A stretch of DNA of 64,000 bases from Verrucomicrobiaceae bacterium (GCA_027486585.1 JAIXOU010000079.1:38867-102866), one strand, 5' to 3'; counted from the stretch's first letter, positions 48,608 through 58,314 are shown. The notes: generated from the sequence alone by a model not told the origin. Translations and numbers: made by a program.

Positions 48608-51229
48608 CTACAAGCTCAACCGATGAATTGTCGCGTGGATACTGCGGGTGAAGCCTTTTCCATCCGCGCCTCTCAATGTGCATTGCAGCTGCAAGCCACG
48701 AGTGGGGGCCAGACCAGGAATTTTCAGACTCAAACGACGACCATCTTCAGCCAGCTGTGCCTTGGTGATCGTCAGCGTGCGCTCATTGAGATGCTTTGAT
48801 CCATAGTTAGCACTGCGGGCTAGATCCCAAACTTTGAGACTGTAGTGCGTTAGGTCTTCAGCGCTGGCTTTGTCTAGAGGATCGCTAAAGAGGACGGTGA
48901 TGCTGTCCTTGGAGGTCTTCCAGCTGATCGGCATGTTCAAGGCAGATGCTGTGCGACGCACACGATAAAGACCGCCGTCCTGAATCTTGTTGCTGGCCCA
49001 CACGGCCATGCCGCAGGTATAAAGATCGCCCGTGGTAGGGTGGAAGCGGCCACGCATGGCTCCGGTGGGAAAATCAGGCATCGGCATGGCCACGGCAGCC
49101 CCCTGAGATGGATCGGACTCGTCTTGGAGGATCAGGTTCATGCGGCCCATACCGTAGCTAATATCGAGCAGCTTGTTTTGCAGCGGAGCCCATGAACTGG
49201 GTGTCACGCGGACGAGCTCTCCGGGTGAACGATCAAACTCATTGGTAAGCCAGATGAGCGGTTGCTGCATGGCGCTATCGGCCTTGTCCTCAGGCGGGCC
49301 ATAGGACCACATATTGCCATAGAACTGGCCTTCGCGGACTAGGTTAATGCGATTCTTGGGTGTCCAGTGACCTTCCTGATCGGTGACATAAAAGGTACCG
49401 TCACCATTCACGCTCACTCCATTGGCTGCGCGGAAACCATTGGCCACGATGGTTGTTTTCGAGCCGTCTTTGCTGACGCGGAGCAGTGTGCCATGCTGCG
49501 GCACCAGCGGTGGCTTGGCATGACGCGCAGACTTGGCATAATAGAAGTCACCAGCCGCATCGGTTTGCAGGCCCATGGCGAATTCGTGGAAATGCTCAGT
49601 CACCTGATGATCACTGTTGAAGCACTCGTAAAAGTCGGTTTCGCCATCGCCATTGAGATCACGCAGTTTAACCAACTGATCGCGACAGGTGATATGGATG
49701 ATGCCATCGACAATCTTCAGCCCAAGTGGCTGATTCAAGCCAGAGCCAATGCGCTTCCATGTCAGCTTGCCAGACGGATCGAGGATGCCTTCGACGATCC
49801 AGACATCCCCCATCCAGGTGCAAAGTGCCAGTCGATTGCCATCTGCAAAAAAATCCAGCCCGCCAATGCGCCACTGAGTTTGCCATGGATTCGTCGAGTT
49901 CTCAGGAAAAGCCAGTGTATCAGACGCCACACCATCTCCCGTTACTGCTGGAACTGTCTGTGAGGTCAGGACTGTCGGCCAGCGTGCAGTTCCGCCCTTG
50001 GTTAACAGTTTCAAATCAGCTGATGCCTCAGCGATTGGTTTTAGACTCGGCTCGGCCTGCAATTTCGACGCAATGCGCACCACCACACGCTCTGGTTCTT
50101 TACGAGCAGGCACACGCAGCACCTGAAAGCCATTCGCCTTCACAATCTGAGACACATTTTGGCCACTGCTCGTCACGGTTTGTGTTTCATCAGCCACGCG
50201 CATTTCCAGCGCCACATCACTTGCGCCGATTTCTAGAGTGCGGGTAAAGATCAGCTTTCCATCCTGCACCTCGCATCCTGGGGTCTCCAGCACCTCAGCC
50301 GTGCCCACGCTGTAACTCAGAGTGCTGCGATTCCCCTGCTGGTGTAGGCCTTTAAACCTCAGCCATTCACGCGGCAGCGGGCCATACGGATTTTTATCAG
50401 TCGCAATGAAACGCACTTCTTCATAACCACCCGTCACCGGATTCGCCCAGCCAGGAGCATTCGGATTCACAAAGGCCTTCTCACCGACAATCTTGGTATG
50501 CGTGCCGTGTGAGCCATCAAAGGCGATGCCACGCCAATCCACAAACTTGTCGCCGGCCCAAGCTGCAGCCACACGCATTGTGTCGTAATCGTAGAGCATC
50601 CACACGCGGCCCTTGCTCACCCCGCCAGCACCTTCATCCAAGCGCACGGCAATGCCTTTGTACGCGATGTTTCCAGGCGCAGCCTCCAGCGTCCACATCA
50701 GAGCAGGTCCAAAGTCCATGCGTAGAAACTTCGGCCCTTGTTGATACTCCTTCATCTCCGCCGTCTCCACGAACTCGCCCTGCGGTTTTGGCAGCTTCGC
50801 GAGATACTGGTCTGTCACGGGAGCATAAGCCGTGGCGTTCGTTGGCTTCACGTATTCCTCCCGCACAAAATACGCCACGTCATACTTCTGCTGCGGCGTC
50901 AGCATCGTCCACGGCGGCATCAGTCCCAGACCCGTCGTCAAGGTGCGATAGATGCCATGCAGATCAGCCCCATTTTTAAAAGGTTCCTTCCAAAACGCAC
51001 GCGACAGCGGCAGCGATCCCGCCCGTTCAGGCGTGCCATGACAGGCGATGCAGAGTGTCTTGTAGAGCGTCGCACCACGCTCCCTTGATGCCGTGTCGAG
51101 GCCTTTGATCAGCTTCACATGATCCACCGCTAGCTCTGCAGGTGAGGGTGGAAGCATGACCGGTGTCTGGGCTTGGCCCAAAGTTGCCAACAAGCCGCAG
51201 GCGATGATTAGAGGAATGAATCGAAGCAT
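48608..51229 (-). CDS. Exported cytochrome c / beta-propeller protein
   Basis: About 873 residues from the ATG at 51229, chosen for the signal peptide MLRFIPLIIACGLLATLGQA. The N-terminal 100 residues are a class I cytochrome c: LCIACHGT haem motif and, later, MPPWTMLTPQQKYDVAYFV. A long beta-rich middle follows, then a propeller-like part with repeats such as GLKIVDGIIHITCRDQLVKL, ANGVSVNGDGTFYVTDQEG and GRFHPTTGDLYTC, like the sugar dehydrogenase-type propellers of this phylum. A C-terminal all-beta domain closes the protein. It probably oxidises or binds a carbohydrate-type substrate in the periplasm. The LysR gene starts 56 kb-scale neighbours upstream on the same strand (stop at 51298). 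Confidence 0.82.
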   Translation of the reverse strand: MLRFIPLIIACGLLATLGQAQTPVMLPPSPAELAVDHVKLIKGLDTASRERGATLYKTLCIACHGTPERAGSLPLSRAFWKEPFKNGADLHGIYRTLTTGLGLMPPWTMLTPQQKYDVAYFVREEYVKPTNATAYAPVTDQYLAKLPKPQGEFVETAEMKEYQQGPKFLRMDFGPALMWTLEAAPGNIAYKGIAVRLDEGAGGVSKGRVWMLYDYDTMRVAAAWAGDKFVDWRGIAFDGSHGTHTKIVGEKAFVNPNAPGWANPVTGGYEEVRFIATDKNPYGPLPREWLRFKGLHQQGNRSTLSYSVGTAEVLETPGCEVQDGKLIFTRTLEIGASDVALEMRVADETQTVTSSGQNVSQIVKANGFQVLRVPARKEPERVVVRIASKLQAEPSLKPIAEASADLKLLTKGGTARWPTVLTSQTVPAVTGDGVASDTLAFPENSTNPWQTQWRIGGLDFFADGNRLALCTWMGDVWIVEGILDPSGKLTWKRIGSGLNQPLGLKIVDGIIHITCRDQLVKLRDLNGDGETDFYECFNSDHQVTEHFHEFAMGLQTDAAGDFYYAKSARHAKPPLVPQHGTLLRVSKDGSKTTIVANGFRAANGVSVNGDGTFYVTDQEGHWTPKNRINLVREGQFYGNMWSYGPPEDKADSAMQQPLIWLTNEFDRSPGELVRVTPSSWAPLQNKLLDISYGMGRMNLILQDESDPSQGAAVAMPMPDFPTGAMRGRFHPTTGDLYTCGMAVWASNKIQDGGLYRVRRTASALNMPISWKTSKDSITVLFSDPLDKASAEDLTHYSLKVWDLARSANYGSKHLNERTLTITKAQLAEDGRRLSLKIPGLAPTRGLQLQCTLRGADGKGFTRSIHATIHRLSL

Positions 51230-51297
51230 GAAATGGAAATACAGATCGTAGCGTGACATTGAGTCAGAAGACCAGCGTTTTGCAGAAAAACACGCCA

Positions 51298-52173
51298 TTA
51301 CACGCTGTCACGGTTCTTCAGCAGGTCGCGGAAAACGGTCGCGCTCGGTGATGCCGCATGCCCTGCGCGACTTAGCAGAGCCACTTGGCGCTCCACCGGA
51401 TTATCGCGTAACCGAATGACTGTGCAGCCGACGGTAGGCTGTCGCGTGGCAAGCTGGGGCAAGATAGCGATGCCAAGTCCCGCAGCTACAAGCGAGCGAA
51501 TCGTCTCTAACTCGCTGCTTTCACAGGCGATACGCGGCTCAAATCCCGCACTGCGACACGCCGTCAGCGCTGTGTCTCGGGCGCGACCTTTGTAAAGAAT
51601 GAAAGGTTCCTCGGATAGCTTGCTGAGGCTGATCGTCTTTTGTTTAGCCATTGGATGGCTCTTGGCGGTGAGCGCCACAAAGGGCTCGGTAAAAAGCAGA
51701 TGCTCGTCAAAGCTGCCACTGGTCGTGGGCAGTTGCACAATGCCAAACTCCACACGTCCGCTCTCAATCCACTGCGCCACCGCTTCCGAGGTGCCCTCAA
51801 AGAGCGCTAGCTCAACCAGCGGATGCAGTTTGCGAAAAGCCGTAATCGCAGAGGGCAGCAAACAGGCACTCACCGAGGGAATGGCTCCAATGGTGAGCCT
51901 CCCGGCGCGCAGGCCGATGAGATCATGCACTGCACGCTTCGCCGCATCAGCCCTTTCAAGCAAGGCCTCCGCGTGATCGCGCAACGTTTCGCCAGCGGCA
52001 GTGAGAACCGTCTCGCGGCGGCCGCGATTAAAGAGTGGCGTGCCGAGTTCGGCCTCAAGCTTGCGGATCTGCTCACTCAGCGCCGCTTGCGCCAAATGTA
52101 GATGCGCAGCAGCGCGCGTGAAGTTCCGTTGGCGTGCGGCTTCCAGGAAGTATTCGAGTTGGTAAAGTTCCAT
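51298..52173 (-). CDS. LysR-family transcriptional regulator
   Basis: 291 residues. The N-terminal winged helix-turn-helix is clear (LEYFLEAARQRNFTRAAAHL, LAQAALSEQIRKLEAELGTP, LFNRGRRETVLTAAG). It is followed by the two-lobed effector domain starting LTIGAIPSVSACLLPSAI. The gene diverges from the TIM-barrel isomerase-like gene 72 bases away, and precedes the cytochrome/propeller gene, so either or both could be targets. Effector unknown. Confidence 0.95.
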   Translation of the reverse strand: MELYQLEYFLEAARQRNFTRAAAHLHLAQAALSEQIRKLEAELGTPLFNRGRRETVLTAAGETLRDHAEALLERADAAKRAVHDLIGLRAGRLTIGAIPSVSACLLPSAITAFRKLHPLVELALFEGTSEAVAQWIESGRVEFGIVQLPTTSGSFDEHLLFTEPFVALTAKSHPMAKQKTISLSKLSEEPFILYKGRARDTALTACRSAGFEPRIACESSELETIRSLVAAGLGIAILPQLATRQPTVGCTVIRLRDNPVERQVALLSRAGHAASPSATVFRDLLKNRDSV

Positions 52174-52187
52174 CGCTTTTCCAAGCC

Positions 52188-52243
52188 ATAATCATCGGAA
52201 AGAACTGATTTACCAGCAGCAACTACTTGGCAGTGATGATAAC
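52188..52243. promoter_or_regulatory. Candidate LysR operator between divergent genes
   Basis: The 72-base divergent region has an imperfect inverted repeat with arms ATAATCATC (52188-52196) and GATGATAAC (52235-52243), one near each gene start. LysR regulators usually bind dyad sites in such regions. The arms are about 38 bases apart, wider than a single T-N11-A site, so this may be two half-sites or chance. Confidence 0.3.
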
Positions 52244-52245
52244 TT

Positions 52246-53061
52246 ATGAGCCGACTCTGCGTCCACACCGTCACCACCAAGCCTCTAAACCTCGACCAAT
52301 GCCTCGTGGAGTTTCCGAAACGTGGCGTGAGTGGTATCACCCTCTGGCGTCAAGCGCTGGAGGGACGCGATCTCGCCGATGTGAAGCGTCTGACCGCTGA
52401 TTCCGGCATGGATGTCGTCAGCCTTTGCCGTGGTGGCTTTTTCCCGTCGAACACTGCCGCAGGGCGTCAGGCAGCGATCGATGACAATCTCCTCGCCATC
52501 GAGCAAGCCCACGCCATCGGCGCTCCGCTTATCGTTTTGGTCTGCGGCGCTGTTCCTGGTCAAAGTCTTGTCGAATCACGCAAACAGATTGCCGATGGCA
52601 TCGCCGCCGTTCTGCCTGCTGCTGAGCAATCAGGCGTAAAGCTCGCCATCGAGCCCCTGCACCCCATGTATGCTGATGACCGAAGCGCGGTGAACACGAT
52701 GCGGCAGTCTCACGAGATTTGTGATGCCCTCGGCTCACCGAAAATGCTCGGCATCGCTGTTGATGTCTATCACGTCTGGTGGGACCCCGAGTTGAAAGAG
52801 CAGATCGATCTCGCAGGCCGCACCAATCGCCTGCACGCCTTTCACATCTGCGATTGGAAAACCCCGACCACCGATCTCCTCAACGACCGTGGCCTCATGG
52901 GTGAAGGCTGCATCAACATCCGCGAAATCAGCGACTGGGTGGACGCCACTGGATTCACCGGTCACCGGGAGGTCGAAATCTTCTCCAACAAGTGGTGGGC
53001 AACCGATCAGAGTCTGTTCCTCGACGAGATCGCTTCGAGTTATGCAAGACTCTATGCTTAG
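52246..53061 (+). CDS. Sugar phosphate isomerase/epimerase-like TIM-barrel protein
   Basis: 271 residues of the xylose isomerase-like/AP endonuclease 2 TIM-barrel family. The likely metal-binding positions are Glu in KLAIEPLHPMY, Asp/His in GIAVDVYHVWWDPEL, His in AFHICDWK and Glu in REVEIFS. The reaction (isomerisation or epimerisation of a sugar or hydroxy acid) cannot be fixed from sequence. It is divergent from the LysR gene, which is therefore its likely regulator. Confidence 0.9.
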   Translation: MSRLCVHTVTTKPLNLDQCLVEFPKRGVSGITLWRQALEGRDLADVKRLTADSGMDVVSLCRGGFFPSNTAAGRQAAIDDNLLAIEQAHAIGAPLIVLVCGAVPGQSLVESRKQIADGIAAVLPAAEQSGVKLAIEPLHPMYADDRSAVNTMRQSHEICDALGSPKMLGIAVDVYHVWWDPELKEQIDLAGRTNRLHAFHICDWKTPTTDLLNDRGLMGEGCINIREISDWVDATGFTGHREVEIFSNKWWATDQSLFLDEIASSYARLYA

Positions 53062-53146
53062 TTTTTCATCCTTCCTTTGCGTGTCTTGGACCAAAAGGGG
53101 GCTGCAGTATCGTATCCGCAGGAAGACATTCCCTGAACTTAAAGTC

Positions 53147-54562
53147 TCAATTCACTGAGACTGCACCGACAGAGGGGACGAAAAGTTCGTTGCCTTCCTT
53201 GAGGATTTTGTCGGCGGGGAATTTGTTCAGGGCGCGGATGTTTTCAGTGGTGGTGCTGAACATGTTGGCAACGCTGTCGAGGGTGTCTCCACGCTCCATT
53301 CGGTAGGCGACGACTCCGCGTGGCTTACTTGATGTGACGGTCGTCAAAGTTGGCACGCTGTCGGTGATGGCGGGCAGGGGGGCGATTGGTTCTGGTTTGA
53401 CGGGCGGTGGGGGTGGCTCAGGGATGCGGAAGTCAGCGAGGGGCTCGGCATCCTGATCGGCGATGGCGAGCACACTTGAAGAGCGGCTGGAGCTGCGGCC
53501 AGGAATGATCAGACGATCACCGATTTCAATGATGTTAGCGTTTTTCAGGCGATTAGCGCGAGCAAGGGCTGAGGTGCTAACGCCATACTTTTTGGCGATG
53601 GAGCCAAGGTGCTCACCTTTTCTGACCGTGTGTGTGCTTGATTTGCTGCTGGTCGAAAATGAGCCGATATCAGTAAAACTGCTGCTGTGACTGGAACTGC
53701 TGCCGCTACCGCCTGGGACAAAAAGACGTTCACCGATCAAAAGTCGATCAGGATAGACGGTGGTATTGGCGCGGGCCAGGGCATCTTGACTGATACCGTA
53801 ATCCCGGGCGATCTTGGTGAAGGTATCGCCCGGCTTAACGATGTGGACTCCTGTGTAGCTGCTGCCGCTGGATGAGCTGCCGCCGCGATTAGGAATCAGG
53901 AGTGACTGCCCAATGTCCACGACGTCGCTATCCATGTGGTTCAGGCTGCGCAGCACATTCGTGCTGGTGCCATGACGGGCAGCGATGCTGAGCATGGTGT
54001 CGCCAGGACGTACGATGTAATGGGTACCAATCGGGGTAAGATCTGCCACGCCCCCGCCTTCGATGCTATCGGGCAGGAGTCCGACATTCCGCTCCAAATT
54101 ACCCAAGCGGATGTCCTGGCGGAAATCATTGTTTTCCAGGCGGGCTACCTTTGTCTCAATCGTGCTACCCGATGTCTTGCTAGATGATTTGGTGCTCGGT
54201 GGTCTGTAATTGGATGATTTTTTAGAGGATGAGCTTTTGGGTTTAGCGGCAACGACAGAAGTTTTCTTGGCTGGCGCAAGTTTGGTGGATGGCTTTGCCA
54301 AACCGGGGGGCCGATAACCTGTGGGTGGAGTATAGCCTGGGGGCGGAGTCGGAGGGACTGGACGCTGAGGCATCACAGGCGGGGCCACATAAGGTGCTGG
54401 CTGCTGATACATGGGCGGTTGGATTGCCCCAGGAGACATGTTTAATCCGCCGCCTGCTGGGGGGACGTAAGGCTGAGCCAATAGAAAAGCAGTCTGGGCT
54501 GCCAGTAAGGCAGAAAAAAGGCAAAAACGTGTCAGCGGAGTTGCGATATACCGTGCTTTCAT
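53147..54562 (-). CDS. Exported protein with four LysM domains
   Basis: 471 residues. An N-terminal signal peptide (FCLFSALLAAQTAFLLAQ) is followed by a Pro-rich stretch (residues 30-90), a Lys/Ser-rich linker and a short helical segment (VARLENNDFRQDIRLGNLER). Then come four LysM domains, near 180-226 (YIVRPGDTMLSIAARHG), 237-285 (HIVKPGDTFTKIARDYG), 310-355 (HTVRKGEHLGSIAKKYG) and 418-467 (YRMERGDTLDSVANMFS), separated by Ser- or Pro-rich linkers. LysM binds N-acetylglucosamine polymers, here peptidoglycan. No catalytic domain is present, so it is a wall-binding scaffold or adaptor. It is divergent from an amidase gene. Confidence 0.92.
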   Translation of the reverse strand: MKARYIATPLTRFCLFSALLAAQTAFLLAQPYVPPAGGGLNMSPGAIQPPMYQQPAPYVAPPVMPQRPVPPTPPPGYTPPTGYRPPGLAKPSTKLAPAKKTSVVAAKPKSSSSKKSSNYRPPSTKSSSKTSGSTIETKVARLENNDFRQDIRLGNLERNVGLLPDSIEGGGVADLTPIGTHYIVRPGDTMLSIAARHGTSTNVLRSLNHMDSDVVDIGQSLLIPNRGGSSSSGSSYTGVHIVKPGDTFTKIARDYGISQDALARANTTVYPDRLLIGERLFVPGGSGSSSSHSSSFTDIGSFSTSSKSSTHTVRKGEHLGSIAKKYGVSTSALARANRLKNANIIEIGDRLIIPGRSSSRSSSVLAIADQDAEPLADFRIPEPPPPPVKPEPIAPLPAITDSVPTLTTVTSSKPRGVVAYRMERGDTLDSVANMFSTTTENIRALNKFPADKILKEGNELFVPSVGAVSVN

Positions 54563-54645
54563 GCTATTAATTTAGTCTATTTAATAATTCGCTCCAGTTA
54601 ATTTTTAAAATTTCCGTATAAATTTCAAAAAAACGGTTTTTTCTC
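54563..54645. promoter_or_regulatory. AT-rich divergent promoter region
   Basis: 83 bases, strongly AT-rich compared with both flanking genes (for example TTAATTTAGTCTATTTAATA at the LysM side). It must contain the promoters of the LysM gene and the amidase gene. No defined -35/-10 pair is claimed. Confidence 0.5.
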
Positions 54646-55455
54646 ATGCCACCCTGGGTCTCAAAACTCGTCCTGATCACTCGCTCCGGCGCCTCTTATT
54701 CGGCTCTGGCAGGGGTCGTGCTGGCCCTCGGCTGGCTGGCGCGATCACTCGAGGCTGTGCCTGCGGTGATCATCCGTCCCTGGGAGCTGGACTCGGCTCC
54801 TTTGGTGATTGTGGATGCTGGGCACGGCGGCCAGGACGGCGGGGCGGTCGCTGGGGGGCTCATTGAAAAAAACCTCAGTCTCAAGCTGGCTCAGAAACTT
54901 CGAGATCAGCTCCAGGATCTGGGGATGCGGGTGAAAATGACGCGAGATCGTGATGTCTTCATCGAGCTAGAGGAGCGCAGCCAGATCGCTAAGCAGGCAA
55001 AGGCCACCTTATTTGTCAGTCTGCATCTAAATACCAGCGAGACTGCCAGTGTTCACGGTATCGAAACTTATTATGCCGAACAAAAGTCCCTGTCTGCCCG
55101 GGGGGGGCAAGGCGGTAGTCCTGGCCGAAATGCCAGTGAATGGCTGGCGCGAAGTGTGCAATTGCAGGCCTGTCTTGGTTCAAAAGCTGAGGATCGCGGC
55201 ATCAAGGCCAAAAATTATGCTGTGGTAACTCACACGCCATGTCCCGCCGTTTTGGTCGAGTGCGGCTTCCTCACCCACGCCGATGAAGTGGCCAAATTGA
55301 AGCAGAGTGAGTATCAGGCTGCTTTGACCCAAGGGATCGCCAAAGGAGTGGTTGAGTTTATTCAATCGCAGCCAGCTCGGCCTGCGGGTCATCTAGAGAG
55401 GAATTCACCGTCAGGAACGGAACCTGAGGTCAAGCTGGAGGTTCAGAATCCGTGA
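54646..55455 (+). CDS. N-acetylmuramoyl-L-alanine amidase (Amidase_3)
   Basis: 269 residues. The N-terminal hydrophobic segment is a signal peptide or anchor. The catalytic domain (about 48-245) shows the zinc ligands His in VIVDAGHGGQDGG and Glu in GLIEKNLSLKLA, third His in FVSLHLNTSE, and the catalytic Glu in AVLVECGFLTHADE. The family cuts the amide bond between N-acetylmuramic acid and the stem peptide, as in cell separation. The C-terminus is a short Pro-rich tail. It faces the LysM gene across 83 bases; the two products could act on the same wall material. Confidence 0.93.
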   Translation: MPPWVSKLVLITRSGASYSALAGVVLALGWLARSLEAVPAVIIRPWELDSAPLVIVDAGHGGQDGGAVAGGLIEKNLSLKLAQKLRDQLQDLGMRVKMTRDRDVFIELEERSQIAKQAKATLFVSLHLNTSETASVHGIETYYAEQKSLSARGGQGGSPGRNASEWLARSVQLQACLGSKAEDRGIKAKNYAVVTHTPCPAVLVECGFLTHADEVAKLKQSEYQAALTQGIAKGVVEFIQSQPARPAGHLERNSPSGTEPEVKLEVQNP

Positions 55456-55529
55456 ATCAAAGAAAGGATCAGCGTGCATAAGAGCACAGATCCTGCTAAA
55501 CGGGCTTATATTGATTGATCGCGTCATCC

Positions 55530-56279
55530 ATGAATCATCCTCCGACTCGCCGCCTGCTCTGGAGCTTTGCTCTCATAGCTGCCGTGTCTTTGGGACTCTA
55601 CATCACCTTTGCTGCGGTTCATTACAGCTGGAATTGGTCTTCGGTCTGGGGATACCGCTTGCAGTTTATCTGGGGCTGGTTCACCACCTTGGGTATTTCT
55701 TTGGGGGCCATGGTCGTAAGCATCATCGTCGGATTTGCCCTCATGATAGGCCGCCGATCTACCTGCATGCCTTTGCATTTGCTCAGCACCGGCATCGTTG
55801 AGGTTCTACGCGGATCGCCATTGCTGGTGCAGCTCTTGCTTGGCTACTACATCGTGGCCACCGCGCTGCACGTGGGTGACCCGCTGGTGGTGGGCACCGT
55901 TCTACTGGGCTGCTTTGAGGGCGCTTACCTGGCAGAGATTTTTCGCGGAGCCGTCGAAAGCATCGGTGCCAGTCAGCGTGAGGCCGCGCGAGCTGTTGGT
56001 TTTGATACTGCGCAGACCTATCGCTACGTGATCATTCCCCAGGCCGTGCGTCGAGCTTTACCCGGCACGACAGGCCAGATGGTCTCTCTGATCAAGGACT
56101 CGTCGCTACTTTCCGTGATCGGCATCGAGGAACTCGTGCAAAAAGTGCGCATCATGAACAGCAGCAGCTACACCGCACTGGAGGGCTATTTGCCTCTAGC
56201 CGTGGCCTATCTCGTCGTCACGATTCCACTCTCTTGGTATGCGCGGAAGTTAGAGAGGAGGTTTGCTTATGAAACTTGA
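55530..56279 (+). CDS. Polar amino acid ABC transporter permease
   Basis: About 249 residues from the ATG at 55530 (MNHPPTRRLLWSFALIAAV). Membrane segments and the HisM/GlnP-type family motifs are visible: WGWFTTLGISLGAMVVSIIV, LRGSPLLVQLLLGYYIVA, YLAEIFRGAVESIGASQREAA (the EAA loop) and RRALPGTTGQMVSLIKDSSL. It passes polar amino acids or similar solutes through the inner membrane. The following ATPase gene overlaps its 3' end by 11 bases. No substrate-binding protein gene is adjacent. Confidence 0.92.
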   Translation: MNHPPTRRLLWSFALIAAVSLGLYITFAAVHYSWNWSSVWGYRLQFIWGWFTTLGISLGAMVVSIIVGFALMIGRRSTCMPLHLLSTGIVEVLRGSPLLVQLLLGYYIVATALHVGDPLVVGTVLLGCFEGAYLAEIFRGAVESIGASQREAARAVGFDTAQTYRYVIIPQAVRRALPGTTGQMVSLIKDSSLLSVIGIEELVQKVRIMNSSSYTALEGYLPLAVAYLVVTIPLSWYARKLERRFAYET

Positions 56280-57006
56280 GACCCGCCAAGTGACCAAGCG
56301 CTATGGCGACTTTCTTGCCCTAGATGGCACCAGCTTTCAGACGGGCAAAGATGCGCGTGTCGTGGCGCTCCTCGGCCCGAGCGGTGGTGGCAAGTCCACC
56401 CTGCTGCGCGTTCTCGGCGGCCTGCTGCTGCCAGAGTCCGGCGAGGTCGTCGTCAATGATCAACCTCTGCCGCACGAGCCTGACGAAGCCTTGAAAACCC
56501 TGCGGAAAAACGGCTTTGTCTTCCAGGGCTACAATCTTTTTCCTCATCTCAGCGCTCTGCAAAACATTGTTCTGCCCCTTTGTGCGGTTCATGGCTTCAG
56601 CGAATCAGAGGCCAAAGAACGGGCTCTCGAGTTATTGACGCGATTGGGTTTAGAAGAACATTTTCATAAGCGCCCAGCTGAACTCTCCGGCGGCCAACAG
56701 CAGCGTGCCGCCATCGCCCGAGCCCTCGCGCCCAAGCCAGACTTGCTCTTGCTGGATGAGCCCACCTCGGCCCTGGATCCTGTGATGACGGGCGAGGTCT
56801 TGGATGTGATTCGCGAACTGGCAGAAGGTGGGCAGCAGATCGTCCTGGCCACTCATGAGATCAGTTTTGCACGAAAAGTAGCCGATTGGGTCGTCTTTCT
56901 GGCCAAAGGTCGCGTCGAGGAATCTTGCGCCGCTGAGCAGTTCTTTGAGCAACCGACTTCGGCCTTAGCGCGAGAGTACTTGGATGGCCTATCACGCTAC
57001 CGGTAG
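56269..57006 (+). CDS. Polar amino acid ABC transporter ATP-binding protein
   Basis: About 245 residues from the ATG at 56269, chosen because GAGAGGAGG lies just upstream; it overlaps the permease gene by 11 bases. All ABC motifs are present: Walker A GPSGGGKSTLLR, Q-loop FVFQGYNLFPHLSALQNIVL, signature [15 protein letters not shown], Walker B DLLLLDEPTSALDP and the H-loop LATHEISFA. It resembles GlnQ/HisP-type ATPases. It powers the permease encoded upstream. Confidence 0.94.
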   Translation: MKLETRQVTKRYGDFLALDGTSFQTGKDARVVALLGPSGGGKSTLLRVLGGLLLPESGEVVVNDQPLPHEPDEALKTLRKNGFVFQGYNLFPHLSALQNIVLPLCAVHGFSESEAKERALELLTRLGLEEHFHKRPAELSGGQQQRAAIARALAPKPDLLLLDEPTSALDPVMTGEVLDVIRELAEGGQQIVLATHEISFARKVADWVVFLAKGRVEESCAAEQFFEQPTSALAREYLDGLSRYR

Positions 57007-57106
57007 CGGAGGGTGCTTTAGAAAGCACTTTTTAGCCTAGCATGGATTGCGTTCTTGACGGCATGTCACCCGCTCCTACTATCCAATCGCTTCTTTTCTC
57101 TCCCCC

Positions 57107-58294
57107 ATGAACATCCACGAATACCAAGCCAAGGAACTTTTCGAAAAATTCGGCGTCGCTACTCCACTCGGAAAGGTCGCTACTACAGCTGAGGAGGCGG
57201 GTAAAATCGCTGATGAACTCGGTGGTGCAGGGCTGGTGGTGAAAGCGCAGGTGCACGCAGGTGGCCGCGGTAAAGGCACCTTTAAAAATGGCTTTAAAGG
57301 TGGCGTGCATGTCATCAACACCTCCGCTGAGGCCAAGGAGATCGCCGCACAGATGCTGGGGCAGACATTGGTCACCCATCAGACGGGTCCAGAAGGCAAA
57401 CTGGTGAGCAAGGTGCTCGTCGTTAAATCAGTGGACATCAAAAAGGAGTTCTACTTCGCTATTCTTTTCGATCGTGTGAGCAGCAGTCACGCCCTCATTG
57501 CCAGCACCGAAGGCGGCATGAACATTGAAGAAGTGGCTGAAAAGACCCCAGAAAAGATCTTCAAAGAATTTGTCCATCCGACACTCGGTCTGCAGGCCTA
57601 TCAGGCACGCAAAGTGGCAGCTTCTCTCGGACTCCAAGGAGCCCTGGCTAATCAGGCTGTGAAGTTGTTCATGTCTCTCTGGAACCTCTATCTGAAGAGC
57701 GACTGCTGCCTTGTGGAAGTGAATCCGCTGGCAATCACCTCTGAAAACCAAGTCGTGGCGCTGGATGCAAAGTTCAACTTTGATGACAACGCACTTTACC
57801 GCCAAAAAGACATCGTGGCCATGCGCGACACCACGGAAGAAGACCCCCGTGAAGTCGCTGCTAGTGAGTTTGGTCTGAACTACATCGGATTGGACGGAAA
57901 CATCGCCTGTCTCGTCAACGGTGCCGGTCTAGCCATGAGCACCATGGACATCATCAAGTTGCACGGTGGTGAGCCTGCAAACTTCCTGGACGTCGGTGGT
58001 GGTGCCACTAAAGAGCAGGTTACAGCCGCTTTTAAAATCATCCTCGGTGATCCGAATGTGAAAGGCATCCTGGTGAACATCTTCGGTGGCATCATGGACT
58101 GCGACATCATTGCCAACGGCATCATCGCCGCTGCCCAAGAGGTGTCTCTGAACATCCCTCTCGTCGTTCGCCTTGAAGGCAACAACGTCGATGCCGGTAA
58201 GGCCACCTTGGCCGCTAGCGGTCTTGCAATCACCAATGCTGAAGGTCTGACTGATGCCGCGCAGAAGATCGTCGCCGCGGTCGGTAAAGCCTAA
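57107..58294 (+). CDS. sucC: Succinyl-CoA ligase beta subunit
   Basis: 395 residues, normal for SucC. The ATP-grasp domain starts [17 protein letters not shown], continues [14 protein letters not shown] and NPLAI (in [21 protein letters not shown]), and the C-terminal ligase/CoA domain has [32 protein letters not shown] and [13 protein letters not shown]. It makes succinyl-CoA to succinate plus ATP/GTP in the TCA cycle together with the alpha subunit SucD. Unusually, sucD does not follow; a strong terminator comes 20 bases after the stop, so the alpha gene must be elsewhere. Confidence 0.97.
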   Translation: MNIHEYQAKELFEKFGVATPLGKVATTAEEAGKIADELGGAGLVVKAQVHAGGRGKGTFKNGFKGGVHVINTSAEAKEIAAQMLGQTLVTHQTGPEGKLVSKVLVVKSVDIKKEFYFAILFDRVSSSHALIASTEGGMNIEEVAEKTPEKIFKEFVHPTLGLQAYQARKVAASLGLQGALANQAVKLFMSLWNLYLKSDCCLVEVNPLAITSENQVVALDAKFNFDDNALYRQKDIVAMRDTTEEDPREVAASEFGLNYIGLDGNIACLVNGAGLAMSTMDIIKLHGGEPANFLDVGGGATKEQVTAAFKIILGDPNVKGILVNIFGGIMDCDIIANGIIAAAQEVSLNIPLVVRLEGNNVDAGKATLAASGLAITNAEGLTDAAQKIVAAVGKA

Positions 58295-58314
58295 CCGATC
58301 CTTCCGCTCATTTG

